DNA of 64,000 nucleotides, taken from the NCBI GenBank assembly GCA_045804265.1, contig JBJMNK010000034.1, positions 5,395 through 69,394 on the forward strand, in the 5' to 3' direction. A program made the position numbers and the translations under genes. Positions 25,381-36,200 of the stretch are shown piece by piece. Every line of letters starts with the position of its first letter. The first letter of the stretch is position 1. This DNA is from JABFXC01 sp045804265 (lineage in GTDB: Bacteria; Gemmatimonadota; Gemmatimonadetes; Gemmatimonadales; Gemmatimonadaceae). The notes under the pieces were generated by a model. That model made no database searches. It saw only the letters and a program-made list of their open reading frames with translations, and was not told the DNA's origin.

Positions 25381-27716
25381 TGCCACTCGAGCGCCGGCGC
25401 TGGCCTGCCGGCCCGCTTTTCTTCTCCTCGCTGCTGCTCGGACTGTCGATCGCGACGGTGCCGCGCGTGGCGCGCGCACAGCTCCTCGCCTGCCAGCCCG
25501 GTGAGCCCGAGGTGCGCGCGCTCGACTTCAAGGGCAACCACGCGCTCAGGGACGACGACCTCTCGCAGATCGTCGCGACGACGACGTCGAGCTTCACGCA
25601 CCGCGCCTTCCGCTTCATCGGCGAGAAGCGCTGCCTCGACCGCGAGGAGCTCGCCCGCGACATCGCGCGGGTGAAGCTCTATTACCGCATGCGCGGCTAC
25701 TGGGAAGCACAGGTCGACACCGCCGTCAGGCGCCGCGGCGATGGCGTCGCGGTGACGTTCAACGTCGTCGAGGGGCTGCCGATCCGCCTGACGACGCTGC
25801 GCATCGCCGGGCTCGACTCGGTCGAGAACCGCAACGCGATCCTCGGCGGGCTCGATACCACCACCGGCGGTCCGTACGACGAGATCCGCCTGACGGCGCT
25901 CGCCGACACGATCGGCGCGCGGCTCCTCGACAACGGCTATCCCGGCGCGCGGATCGCCGTCGGCCACGACGTCGCGCGCGACGCGCGCACGAGCGCCTAC
26001 TACATCGACGTCGACCCGGGCCGCCTCGCACGCATCAGCGAGGTGCGCGTGGTGGTGGACAGCACGCGCGGCGGGCAGAAGATCTCCTCGCGCACCGTCA
26101 GGCGGATCCTCGGGCTCAGGCGCGGGTCGGTGTACCGGCGCAAGGATCTCGTCGCGGCGCAGCGAAACCTCTACGCGACCGATGCCTATCGCCACGTCGA
26201 GCTCGGGCTGGCGCCGGGGCAGAGCGCGGAAGACTCGCTGCTCGTGGTGCAGGCGTCGCTGATCGAGGGCGACATGCGCTCGATGCAGACCGGTGTCGGC
26301 TGGGGAACGATCGACTGCTTCCGCTCGCAGGCGACCTACGGCGACCGCAACTTCCTCGGCGGTGCCCGTCGCGTCGACGTGACGGCGCGCGTGTCGAAGC
26401 TCGGCATCGCCAACCCGACCAGGTCCGACTTCGTCCGCAAGGCGATGTGCTGGTACGCGGCGAACGACTCGATCAATTCACGTGCGGTGAACTACTACAC
26501 CGGCGTGACCTATCGCCAGCCGGTGTTCTTCGGGCTGCGCGCGCGGAACGTGCCGAGCTTCACGATCTACAGCGAGCGCCGCTCGGAGTTCAACCAGTAC
26601 GAGCGCGACACGCCGATCGGTCTGCTGGCGCAGGTCACCCGCGAGCAGTGGGCGCGGGCGCCGATCACCGTCGGCTACCAGATCGAGCGCGGTCGCACCC
26701 GGGCGGCGCCGGCGTTCTTCTGCAGCCTCTTCCTGATCTGCGACGAGAAGCTGCGGACGCAGATCGCCGACAGCACGATCCGCCTTGCTGCACTGAGTGC
26801 GGCGCTGACGGTGGACCGCACCGACGTCCCGCTGAGCCCGACCACCGGCGGGATCCTCCGGGTCGAGCTTCGCCACGCGTCGCGGTTCATCGGCTCGTCG
26901 CCGTCGCTCCAGTTCAACCGCGGAATCATCGACGGCAGCGTCTACACGCCGTTAGGCGGGGGCGCGGTGCTGGCGCTCCGCTTCCGCGGCGGGATCATCA
27001 CGCCGCTTCGTCCCTCGCTCAGCGGCTTCGACCTGTCGAGTCACTTCCTCCCGCCGCAGGAGCGACTTTATGGTGGCGGCTCGAACACCGTTCGCGGGGT
27101 TCAGCAGAACGAGCTCGGGCCGCTCGTCTACGTCGCGAAGCCGGGCTACGTCGTCGTCGAAAACGTCAACGACTCGACGCGGACCTTCGCGGTAAAGGCC
27201 CCGAGCGACTCGCAGCCGAACATCAACCTCAAGGGCTATGTTTCGGTGCCGACCGGGGGAACGCGCCTGGTCGTCGCCAACGCCGAGGTCCGCTTTCGAG
27301 ATCCGTTCTTCCCGAACCTGCTGCAGTGGACGGTGTTCACCGACGCCGGAAATGTCTGGGAGGCCTCGAACCCGAAGCTCGCGACGCAGAGCTTCCGGGT
27401 GACGCCCGGGCTCGGGCTCAGCATCCTCAGCTTCCTTGGTCCCATCGGCGTCACTGCCGGGTACAATGACAGGACCCAGCCGAAGGCGCCGCTCTATTAC
27501 AACGACGTCTATCGGGCGAACAAGGACTTGCCCGACCCTAACGTTTCGAGCGGCACCGTCTGCCTGCAGACGACGGGAATCTCGACGCTCCACAAGCGCG
27601 ACGGGCGGTGGGTGCAGGATACCGGCGAGTGCGGCGCGCCGAGCTTCCAGCCGGCGCGGCGGCAGCGCTTCGCCGACAAGATCGTATTGCTCTTCTCGAT
27701 CGGCCAGGCGTTCTGA
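25380..27716 (+). CDS. tamA: TamA-like outer membrane protein (POTRA repeats plus Omp85 barrel)
   Basis: A 778-residue protein. A signal peptide (hydrophobic core about residues 13-28) ends at VARAQ. POTRA-type domains follow: VRALDFKGNHALRDDDL, LTTLRIAGLDSVENR and ARISEVRVVVDS mark the first strands of three repeats. A C-terminal 16-stranded barrel of the surface antigen/Omp85 family contains LYGGGSNTVRGVQQNELGP, the conserved VRGY-like lid-lock motif. The pairing with tamB, 55 bp downstream, points to TamA rather than BamA. TamA and TamB together support outer membrane protein or phospholipid transfer. Confidence 0.88.
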   Translation: MPLERRRWPAGPLFFSSLLLGLSIATVPRVARAQLLACQPGEPEVRALDFKGNHALRDDDLSQIVATTTSSFTHRAFRFIGEKRCLDREELARDIARVKLYYRMRGYWEAQVDTAVRRRGDGVAVTFNVVEGLPIRLTTLRIAGLDSVENRNAILGGLDTTTGGPYDEIRLTALADTIGARLLDNGYPGARIAVGHDVARDARTSAYYIDVDPGRLARISEVRVVVDSTRGGQKISSRTVRRILGLRRGSVYRRKDLVAAQRNLYATDAYRHVELGLAPGQSAEDSLLVVQASLIEGDMRSMQTGVGWGTIDCFRSQATYGDRNFLGGARRVDVTARVSKLGIANPTRSDFVRKAMCWYAANDSINSRAVNYYTGVTYRQPVFFGLRARNVPSFTIYSERRSEFNQYERDTPIGLLAQVTREQWARAPITVGYQIERGRTRAAPAFFCSLFLICDEKLRTQIADSTIRLAALSAALTVDRTDVPLSPTTGGILRVELRHASRFIGSSPSLQFNRGIIDGSVYTPLGGGAVLALRFRGGIITPLRPSLSGFDLSSHFLPPQERLYGGGSNTVRGVQQNELGPLVYVAKPGYVVVENVNDSTRTFAVKAPSDSQPNINLKGYVSVPTGGTRLVVANAEVRFRDPFFPNLLQWTVFTDAGNVWEASNPKLATQSFRVTPGLGLSILSFLGPIGVTAGYNDRTQPKAPLYYNDVYRANKDLPDPNVSSGTVCLQTTGISTLHKRDGRWVQDTGECGAPSFQPARRQRFADKIVLLFSIGQAF

Positions 27717-27771
27717 TCGAGCGTCGGCGACGCAACGAATGAAGTCACCAGCATCGGGTCACATCGGATAG

Positions 27772-30700
27772 ATGGCGGGAATGTCGCGGCGACGATTCGT
27801 CGCCCTCGTGAGCGGGCTGTCGCTCGTCGTGCTCGGCCTCCTGGTCGGGCTCGTCGTCGTGCTCATCACGCAGACTCCCTATGGCCGCGACAAGGTGCGC
27901 GACATCATCGTCGGGCGGATCAGTCCCGCGGTGCACGGCCGGATGTACGTCGGCGACATTCACGGCGGGCTGCTCGGCGGCGTGATCATCGACTCGCTGG
28001 AGATCCGCGACCCCGATGATTCGCTGCTTCTCGCCAGCGGCCCGATCAAGCTCGATTACAATCCACGCGACCTCGTCGACAAGCGCGTCCTGCTCTCCAA
28101 CGCCGAGCTGACGCGCCCCGTCTTCTACGCGCGCCGCCACGCCAACGGCGAGTGGAACTTCCGCCGCACCTTCCCCGGGAACGGGAAGAAGAGCGTGCCG
28201 ATCCCCGGGCAGCGCGGCTTCGGCGACTACATCGTCGCCGACTCGGTGACGATCAGGGATGGAAGGTTCATCCTGACGATGCCCTGGCATCCGCCCGACT
28301 CGCTGCGCGGGGCGAAGCGCGATAGCGCCGTCCGCGCAGCGTTAGGCTCGTCCGAGCACGAGGTGCGCCGCACCGCCGAAGGCTATGCCAAGACGTGGCG
28401 CTGGAGCGGGATCGACGTCGAGTCGCCATACGTGCGGATCGCCGACCCGGACAGCGTCGGGCAGCTCTACACGGCGGGGAAGATGTCGTTCAAGGAGTCC
28501 GACCCGCCGTTCCTCTTCAGCAACATGAAGGCGGTCGCGCGCGTGCACGGCGACTCGGTCTGGCTCGACGTGCCGCATTGGGATCTCCCCGGCTCGACCG
28601 GGAGCGCGAAGGGGAAGGTCGTGTGGGGGAGCGACCTGCCGGTGCGCTACGCGATCGACGTCGCCGGCGACTCGATCTCGTTCGCCGACGTGGCCTGGGT
28701 CTATCCGACGCTCCCGACCGAGGGGGGCGGGCACGCGAACGTGCGCATCGTCAACGACCCGAAGAATCTCGACGTCATCGAGTACCAGCTGACGAAGATG
28801 GACGTGCGCAGCACGAAGTCGCACCTGACCGGCGCGATGACCTTCGCCGTCGGCGCCCCGGTGCTCGCGGTGAAGAACCTCGACGTCACCGCGACGCCGA
28901 TCGACTTCGCCTTCATCCGCGCGCTCAACGGCAAGCCGTTCCCGGTGGACTGGCAGGGAACGATCTCGGGAACGCTCCATGCCGCCGGCGGCCCGCTCAA
29001 TCGCTTCAAGGTCGATGCGGCGAACCTCGTCTTCCGCGATGCGCACGTGCCCGGCGCCGAGACGCGAGCGACAGCGAAGGGTGAGCTCGACATTCTCTAT
29101 CCCGCGTTCACCCTCTTCCGCGGGCTCGACGTCAACGTGTCGAGCATGGATCTGCGCACGATCCAGTATCTCTACCCGAACTTCCCGCGGCTGCACGGCA
29201 CGAACTCCGGGACGGCGACGCTCGACTCGTCGTGGCTCGACGTGCGTTTCGCCAACGGGGACCTGACCTGGCACGACGGACCGGGTGAGCCGACCAACGT
29301 GACCGGCTCGGGACGCGTCACGTACGGCGAGAAGTTCATGACGTACGACATGACACTCGACGCGAAGACGCTCTCGCTCACCGAGCTGGCGCAGTCGTAC
29401 CCGATGCTGCCGGTGCGCGGGCTGGTGAGCGGGCCGGCGCGGATCAGCGGCACCACCGAAGCGCTCGACGTGAACACCACGCTCACCGGTGCGGCGGGAA
29501 CGGTGGCGTTCAATGGGCGGCTCGACAGCTATCCGCCCGGCTACGCGATGCGCGGCCAGACGACGCTCACGCATCTCGACGTGCGCACGCTGCTCGAGCG
29601 GGCCGACCTTCCCGCGACCGACATCAGCGCGGAGCTCGATGCCGACGTCGCCGGCGACTCGCTGTCGAACCTGGTCGGCCGCCTGACGACGGTGGTCAAG
29701 CCGGGATCGGTGGTGGACGGCGTGCGCATCTTCTCCGGGCGCGCCCGCCTCGCGGCCGACGCCGGCCGCCTGCACGTGGACTCGCTCTCGCTGGAAACGA
29801 CGGCGGCGACGGTGTTCGCGTCGGGCGGGATCGGGCTCGACCCGGCGGTGCGCGACTCGCTCCGCGTCGCGGTGTTCGTCGACTCGTTAGGCGGGCTGCG
29901 TCGCTGGGTGGCCGCCGACGCCGCCGACTCACTCGGCGGCTCCTTCTCCGTCAACGGCACGCTCACCGGCTCGATCCGGGCGCTCGACGCGCGCGGCACG
30001 ATCGCGGCGGCGTCGCTCTACCGCGCCGGATCCAGCGCGTCGGCGATCAAGGGGACCTTCGCCCTCCGCGACGTCACCTCGGCACCGTTAGGCGACGTCA
30101 TCGTCGGCATCGACTCGGCCCTCGTCGGCGGAATCGCGCTGGCGAGGATGGACGGGCTGGTCGATCTCGACGGGCCGGGACACGGGCGCGTCTCGCTCGA
30201 GGCGCGCGAGACGAGCGGGCAGACCGCCCGCGCCAGCGCCGACGTCCTCGTGCGCGGCGATACCATCGAAACCCGGCTCGACTCGCTCACCCTCGCGACC
30301 GACAGCAGCGCCACCGGCACCCGCTGGCGGCTGACGGCGCCGGGGCGGATCGTGACGTCGGCGGCGATGATCGACGTCGCGCCGCTGCGCTTCGAGGACG
30401 GGAAGGGCGGGACGATCGCCGGCTCGGCGCTCCTCCCCGCCAGCGGCCCGATCTCGGGAACGCTGGTCGGCGACAAGGTGCCGCTGCGCGACCTGGCCAG
30501 CTTCGCCCAGCTGCACGTGCCGTTAGGCGGTCTCGCCTCGTTCCGCGTCGCGCTGACCGGCAGCCGGCCGGCGCCGCTCCTCGACTGGACGGCGCTCCTC
30601 CAGCAGCCGCAGACCGCGAGCGTCCGCCTCGACCGCATCGAGGCGAACGGGAAGTACGCCGACCGCAGCTTCGGCGCGACGGCGCGATTCTATCGCGGCC

Positions 30701-32334
30701 AGCAGGCGACGATGGTCGCCAACGTCGCGCTCCCGATCGACCTCGCGCTCGAGCCGCGCCCATCGCGGCTGCTCGACCTGCCGCTCAACGGCAGCGTCCG
30801 CGCCGACAGCGCCGACCTCGCCGTGCTCGAGACGCTCGCGCCGGGACTCGACGTCACCGCCGGGCGGTTCAGCATCGCCGGAACGTTAGGCGGCAGCTGG
30901 GCGCGGCCGACGATCGAGGGACGCCTGGCGGTCAACGGCGGCGCGGCGGCGATCGCGAAGCTCGGCGTGCGAGTCAAGCGGGTCGAGGTCGCGATCGCGA
31001 TGCACGGCGACAGTCTGTCGATCGACCGGTTGTCGGCGCAGAGCGACGACCCGGGCGAGAAGGGGACCATCGGTGCGCGCGGCTTCATCGATCTCGACTA
31101 CCTCCACCACGCCCCCGGCCAGAAATCGAACCCGACTTTCGGGCTCGACGTCGAGGCGCAGGGCTTCCACGCCCTCAGCGCGCGGAGCATCGGCGACATC
31201 CGCCTCTCGTCGCCCGGGCTGCACCTCGCCGGCTCGACCGGCAGCTCGACGCTCACCGGCACGGTCATCATCGACAAGGGGACGATCTACATCCCCGAGG
31301 TGACGAGGAAGCGCGTCATCGACGTGAACGACACGCTGCTCACCGAGTTCACCGGCGCGGCGCGCAACCGCGCGCTGCTCGGCGACGCCCCGACCTCGGT
31401 GGTGCAGGGGCTGCAGCTGCAGAACGTGCGGCTGGTGATCGGTCCCGAGGTCTGGCTGCGCTCGGCGGAAGCGGCGATCCAGCTCGGCGGCGAGGTGAAC
31501 GTGACCAAGGGGCGCGACCCGACCATCGCCGCGTTAGGCGAGGCCGCGCCCGAGCAGCTCGCGCTCCAGGGCACGTTGACCGCCAACCGCGGGCAGTACC
31601 GGCTCGAGCTGAGCCCGGCCATCTCCCGCACCTTCGACGTGACCCGCGGGCGCCTGACGTTCGCCGGTGAGCCGGAGGTGAACCCGGCGCTCGACATCAG
31701 CGCGGTGCACACCGTCCGCACCGAGAACGGCCAGGACGTCCACGTCCGCGTCGCGATTCGCGGAACGCTCCTCGCTCCCGAGCTGGTGCTGAGCAGCGAC
31801 GAGGGGCTGCAGATCTCGCAGACGGACCTGGTCAGCTACCTCGCCTTCGGGAAGCCGAGCTTCGAGGTCACCGGAACGGGAAGCGTGAACTACGCGAGCC
31901 TCGGCACCGGGCTGATCTCGATGTCGGCCGGCGGGTTCGCCGCCAACCTGCTCCAGAACTCGCGACTCGGCTCGGCGATCGACGTCTTCAGCGTGCAGTC
32001 GGGGGTGGCCAACACCGACGTGACCCAGTCGCTCACCCCGCGCGAGCAGCTGGCCAACTCGCGCGTGACGTTAGGCAAGCAGCTCAATGAGCGTACCTTC
32101 ATCGGCCTCGAGTCGGGGCTCTGCCTGCTCGGCCGCACCTCGACGAACAGCAGCGCGCTCGACCAGCTCGGGCTGACGATCAACCATCGGCTCGCCCACG
32201 GATTCGCCGTCTCGGCCGGCTACGAGCCGAGTGCGAGCGTGAAGCTCTGCGACCCGAACGGAGTGGCGCAGCAGCTGAGCAGCCAGCCGAAGCACCAGCT
32301 CGGCCTCGACCTCACGCGCACCTGGTCGTTCTGA
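27772..32334 (+). CDS. tamB: TamB-like inner-membrane-anchored translocation/assembly protein
   Basis: A 1520-residue protein. One signal-anchor helix is at about 10-34, followed by about 1100 residues of repetitive beta-strand sequence, expected to form the lipid-conducting groove of AsmA/TamB bridge proteins. The C-terminal 350 residues are the DUF490 (TamB) domain: GTVIIDKGTIYIPEV, LRSAEAAIQLGGEVNV, RGRLTFAGEPEVNPALDI and VSYLAFGKPSFE. It spans the periplasm and works with TamA. ATG 27772 is used; ATG 27781, preceded by GGCGGGA, is also possible. All seven in-frame TTA codons lie in octamer copies. The stop overlaps the next start. Confidence 0.9.
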   Translation: MAGMSRRRFVALVSGLSLVVLGLLVGLVVVLITQTPYGRDKVRDIIVGRISPAVHGRMYVGDIHGGLLGGVIIDSLEIRDPDDSLLLASGPIKLDYNPRDLVDKRVLLSNAELTRPVFYARRHANGEWNFRRTFPGNGKKSVPIPGQRGFGDYIVADSVTIRDGRFILTMPWHPPDSLRGAKRDSAVRAALGSSEHEVRRTAEGYAKTWRWSGIDVESPYVRIADPDSVGQLYTAGKMSFKESDPPFLFSNMKAVARVHGDSVWLDVPHWDLPGSTGSAKGKVVWGSDLPVRYAIDVAGDSISFADVAWVYPTLPTEGGGHANVRIVNDPKNLDVIEYQLTKMDVRSTKSHLTGAMTFAVGAPVLAVKNLDVTATPIDFAFIRALNGKPFPVDWQGTISGTLHAAGGPLNRFKVDAANLVFRDAHVPGAETRATAKGELDILYPAFTLFRGLDVNVSSMDLRTIQYLYPNFPRLHGTNSGTATLDSSWLDVRFANGDLTWHDGPGEPTNVTGSGRVTYGEKFMTYDMTLDAKTLSLTELAQSYPMLPVRGLVSGPARISGTTEALDVNTTLTGAAGTVAFNGRLDSYPPGYAMRGQTTLTHLDVRTLLERADLPATDISAELDADVAGDSLSNLVGRLTTVVKPGSVVDGVRIFSGRARLAADAGRLHVDSLSLETTAATVFASGGIGLDPAVRDSLRVAVFVDSLGGLRRWVAADAADSLGGSFSVNGTLTGSIRALDARGTIAAASLYRAGSSASAIKGTFALRDVTSAPLGDVIVGIDSALVGGIALARMDGLVDLDGPGHGRVSLEARETSGQTARASADVLVRGDTIETRLDSLTLATDSSATGTRWRLTAPGRIVTSAAMIDVAPLRFEDGKGGTIAGSALLPASGPISGTLVGDKVPLRDLASFAQLHVPLGGLASFRVALTGSRPAPLLDWTALLQQPQTASVRLDRIEANGKYADRSFGATARFYRGQQATMVANVALPIDLALEPRPSRLLDLPLNGSVRADSADLAVLETLAPGLDVTAGRFSIAGTLGGSWARPTIEGRLAVNGGAAAIAKLGVRVKRVEVAIAMHGDSLSIDRLSAQSDDPGEKGTIGARGFIDLDYLHHAPGQKSNPTFGLDVEAQGFHALSARSIGDIRLSSPGLHLAGSTGSSTLTGTVIIDKGTIYIPEVTRKRVIDVNDTLLTEFTGAARNRALLGDAPTSVVQGLQLQNVRLVIGPEVWLRSAEAAIQLGGEVNVTKGRDPTIAALGEAAPEQLALQGTLTANRGQYRLELSPAISRTFDVTRGRLTFAGEPEVNPALDISAVHTVRTENGQDVHVRVAIRGTLLAPELVLSSDEGLQISQTDLVSYLAFGKPSFEVTGTGSVNYASLGTGLISMSAGGFAANLLQNSRLGSAIDVFSVQSGVANTDVTQSLTPREQLANSRVTLGKQLNERTFIGLESGLCLLGRTSTNSSALDQLGLTINHRLAHGFAVSAGYEPSASVKLCDPNGVAQQLSSQPKHQLGLDLTRTWSF

Positions 32335-33215
32335 TGCGCCGCGTGCTTCTCGTCGCGAACCCGGCCTCGCGACGAGGCACGAAGCTGCGCGCGGCCGCCC
32401 TCGGCGCCTTCGCCGAGGCCGGGATCGAGTGCGAGACCGAGCTCACCGACCACCCCGGCCACGCCGGCGAGATCTGCCGGGCGCGGGCCGCCGGCTTCGA
32501 CGCCGTCTTCGCGTTAGGCGGCGACGGCACGGCGATGGAAGTAGTCGGTGCGCTGGCCAACAGCGGCCAGCCGGTGGCGATCCTCCCCGGCGGCACCGGG
32601 AACCTGATCGCCCGGGCGTTAGGCACCCCGCTTGTGATGCGCCGCGCGGTGCGGGCGCTGATCGACGGGGAGCTCAAGCGCGTGGACCTCGGCATCCTCG
32701 ACGACGGGCGCCGCTTCGCCTTCGCCGCAGGAGTCGGGATCGACAGCCAGATGATCGAGAATACCTCGCCCTGGCTCAAGCGATTCATCGGTGTCGGTGC
32801 CTACGTCTTCGCCGCGGCGGGGGCGATCTTCCGCCGGCAGAACATCCACGTGCGGGCCACCGTGGACGGGGAGCTCATCGAGCGCGAGGCCGCCTCGGTG
32901 ATGCTGACCAATTTCGGGGCAGTGCTCAATGATCGGCTCTCCCTTGGCCCCGGGATCCGTCAAGATGACGGAAAGCTGGACCTGTGCGTCTTTAGTCCGG
33001 GAGGGCTGACGGACGCGATCCGGATCCTCTGGCGGCTGGCGCGGAAGGACTTCCGCACCGACCCGTGCATGCTGTTCCGCGCGGGTGCCGTCTTCCGGAT
33101 CGAGACCGATCCTCCCTGTCAGGCGCAGGCTGATGGCGACCTGCTCGGGCCCACGCCGTTCGGTGCCCGGGTCGAGCCGCTCGCAGCCACGCTCCTGGTA
33201 CCGCGCAGGAAATAG
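32334..33215 (+). CDS. Diacylglycerol/lipid kinase family protein
   Basis: A 293-residue protein. VANPASRRG (residues 7-15), ALGGDGTAMEV near 60 and LPGGTGNLIARAL near 82 are the ATP-binding motifs of the DAGK family. GVGIDSQMI follows near 136. It phosphorylates a lipid such as diacylglycerol. The ATG overlaps the tamB stop by one base (TGATG), suggesting that it is co-translated with the lipid-handling TamAB system; a role in envelope lipid turnover is inference. It contains two octamers, both in key motifs (ALGGDGT and ALGTP). Confidence 0.9.
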   Translation: MRRVLLVANPASRRGTKLRAAALGAFAEAGIECETELTDHPGHAGEICRARAAGFDAVFALGGDGTAMEVVGALANSGQPVAILPGGTGNLIARALGTPLVMRRAVRALIDGELKRVDLGILDDGRRFAFAAGVGIDSQMIENTSPWLKRFIGVGAYVFAAAGAIFRRQNIHVRATVDGELIEREAASVMLTNFGAVLNDRLSLGPGIRQDDGKLDLCVFSPGGLTDAIRILWRLARKDFRTDPCMLFRAGAVFRIETDPPCQAQADGDLLGPTPFGARVEPLAATLLVPRRK

Positions 33216-33280
33216 CCAGCCAGCTGTCGACAAAACATACGCTTCGGGATCACGCCTAACGGCGCGGTTCGCGCACATCC

Positions 33281-36200
33281 ATGACCGACATCCCCCCGTC
33301 CGGCGGCTCCTCGTCCGCGCCACCCGCCCGTCCCACGGCGCCGCTCGTCGCGCCCGTCGGCCCGGACGGGACGGCCGCGTCGGCGCGCGGCGAGCCGGCG
33401 GAGGCGGTGCGCGAGCTGTCGCGCGATCGCGACCATCTCTTCCTCCTGCACGAAGCGCTGGTCGAGGCCGAGCAGCAGACGACGCTCGAGGCGCGCCTCG
33501 ACGTCATCGTCAACGCGATCCGGAAGATCGGTTTCGGCCGCGTCGTCATCACGCTCCGCAACGAGAACCTCGACCAGACGAAGCTCGTCTCGGTCGGGCT
33601 CACGCCTGAGGACACGCGCGAGCTGCGCGATCGTCCGGCGCCCGGGGTGGTCTGGAAGCGGCGCCTCCAGTCGCTCGAGCGCTTCCGCGTCTCGCAGTCG
33701 TACTACCTCGACGCCAGCGACGAGTGGATCGCCCGCGAATTCCACGGCGGTCTCTCCAGCCGCCTCGAGCCGAGCGTCGATCCGCAGTGGAATCCGCGCG
33801 ACGCGCTGCTCGTGCCGCTGAAGGGGAGCGACGGCCGCATCATCGCCACCCTCGTCCTCGACGACCCGACCGACCGCCATCGCCCGACGCTGGCGCGCAT
33901 CCGCACCGTCGAGCTATTCGGCCAGCAGGTCGCCTACATGATCGAGCAGGCGGAGCTGGTCGAGATCGCGCGCCGTCGCGCCGACCGCCTCGCCCGCCTG
34001 CACGAAGTCGGCGTCATGCTCGCCCGCTCGCTCGACGAGAACGACATCGTCGAGGAGCTCGCGCGCCAGATCGGCCGCGTCGTGAACTGCGACGGGATCG
34101 TCATCGCCTCGCCCGACGTCGAGGAGAACTTCGTGACCACGCTCTTCCGGTCTGTTCGTGGAATCCGGCGTGCCCGTAACCCGGCACCGTTAGGCCACGG
34201 GCCGATCGGCGAGGTCGCGCGCACCGGCCGCGCGGTCCGCATCAGCGACTACGACCCGAACAAGAACGCCCTCGCTTCGGCCGATGACGTGGTCGGCGAC
34301 GGCGGGCCGGCGCGCTCGCTGCTCGTCGTGCCGATGCTCGTCGGCGCGAAGCTGCTCGGCGTGATCGCGGTCTACGCGTCGAAGCCGGACCAGTACGGCG
34401 CCGAGGACGAGGAGGTGCTGCACACGATGGCGGCGCAGACGGCGACCGCCGTCATCAACGCGCGCCACTACGCCGAGTCGCAGCGCGAGCAGCGCGCCGG
34501 CGAGGCGGTGGCCGACGTCGCGCGCGCGGTCGGCGAGTCGCTGCGCCTGCACCAGGTGCTGCCCCTCATCCTCCGGCACGCGACGGCGCTGCTCCGCTCC
34601 GAAGGCGCGTGCATCGCGCTTCGCACCGGGACCGGCACCGACCTCGACGTCGTCGAGGCATCCGGGATCGCGAAGAACATCCTCGGCATGCGCATCCCGC
34701 TCGCGGGGAGCCTGAGCGGCCGGGCAATGGAGCAGGGGAAGACGCTGATCTCGAACGACCTCACCGTCGACCCGACCGGCTACCGCCCGTCGATCGAGGC
34801 GGCGAAGATGCAGAAGATCATCATCGCGCCGCTGAACACGAAGCGGGGAACGTTAGGCGTGCTCGAGGTGATCAATCGCGAGAACGACTTCACCGACGCC
34901 GATGCCCGCGTCCTCCACCGCCTCGCCGAACAGGTCGCGGTCGCGGTCGTGAACGCGCGGCTGTTCGAGGAAGTCACGCTGCTCGGCGAGCGCCACCGCC
35001 GCGTGGTCGAGACGGCGAACGACGCCATCGTGATCACCGACCTCGATCGGCGGATCGCCTTCGCCAACCCCGCGGCCGAAGCGCTGTTCGGCCGCGGCGG
35101 CGACCTGCTCGGCGTGCACGTGGCCGACACCGTCGCGCCGGAGATGCGCGATGAGGTCGGCGCTCACGAGCGCGCGGGCTTCGCCGGCGAGCCGCAGCGT
35201 TATGACTCGGTCGTGCTGCGCCCCGGCGGCGAGCGGCGCTATGTGGCCGTCAGCACCGCGCCGCTCCGCGAGGGGGAGAAGATCACCGGCACGGTCGCCT
35301 CGCTGCGCGACGTCACGGCCGAGCGCCGCGCCCGCGACGCGATGAGCCAGTCGGAGGCGCGCTATCGCCATCTCGTTGAGTCGGCGTCGGACGCGATCTA
35401 CACGCTCGACGTCCGCGGCGCGATCACCTCGGCCAACGAAGCGACCTGCCTGCTCAGCGGGCGGAAGAGCGAGGAGCTGCTTGGCCGGAGCATCCTCCCG
35501 CTCGTGCGCGAGGAGGACGTGGACGAGGTGCGCCACAACTTCCGCCTCGCGCTGAGCGGCGAGTCGCGCCGTTATGACGCGCACATCGTGACGCCGGCCG
35601 GCGAGGAGCGGCTGGTCTCGGTGACCAACACGCCGATCCGCCACGGCGGCGCCGTGCTCGGCGTCCTCGGTGTCGCCCGCGACATCACCGCCGACCGCGC
35701 CCGCGCCGAGGCGCTCGAGCGGTCGGAGGCGCGCTACGAGCGACTGGTCGAGTCGGCCGCCGACTCGATCTTCACCCTCGACCGCGACTTCCGCTTCACG
35801 GCCGTGAACCGCGCCCTCGAGCAGTCGACGGGGCGCGACCGCGCGACGCTCATCGGCCACTCGGTGCTCGAGCTCTGCGACCAGCGCGACTGCGCGATCA
35901 TGGAAGAAGTGCTGCGCCAGACCCTGGCCGGCGAGCGCCCGCGCGTCGAGGTGCGTCTCATCGGCGCCGACGGCGAGCCGCGGCCGGCGTCGCTGATCGC
36001 CGCCCCGATCCTCGAGCGCGGCGAGGTCGTCGGAGCGTTAGGCATCGTCCGCGACGTCACCGACGAGAAGCGGCTCGTCGAGCAGCTGCTGCAGCAGGAG
36101 AAGCTGGCCGCGATCGGCCAGCTGGTGAGCGGAGTCGCGCACGAGCTCAACAACCCGCTCGCCGGGCTGCTCGCCTTCTCGCAGCTGCTGATGTCGCAGG

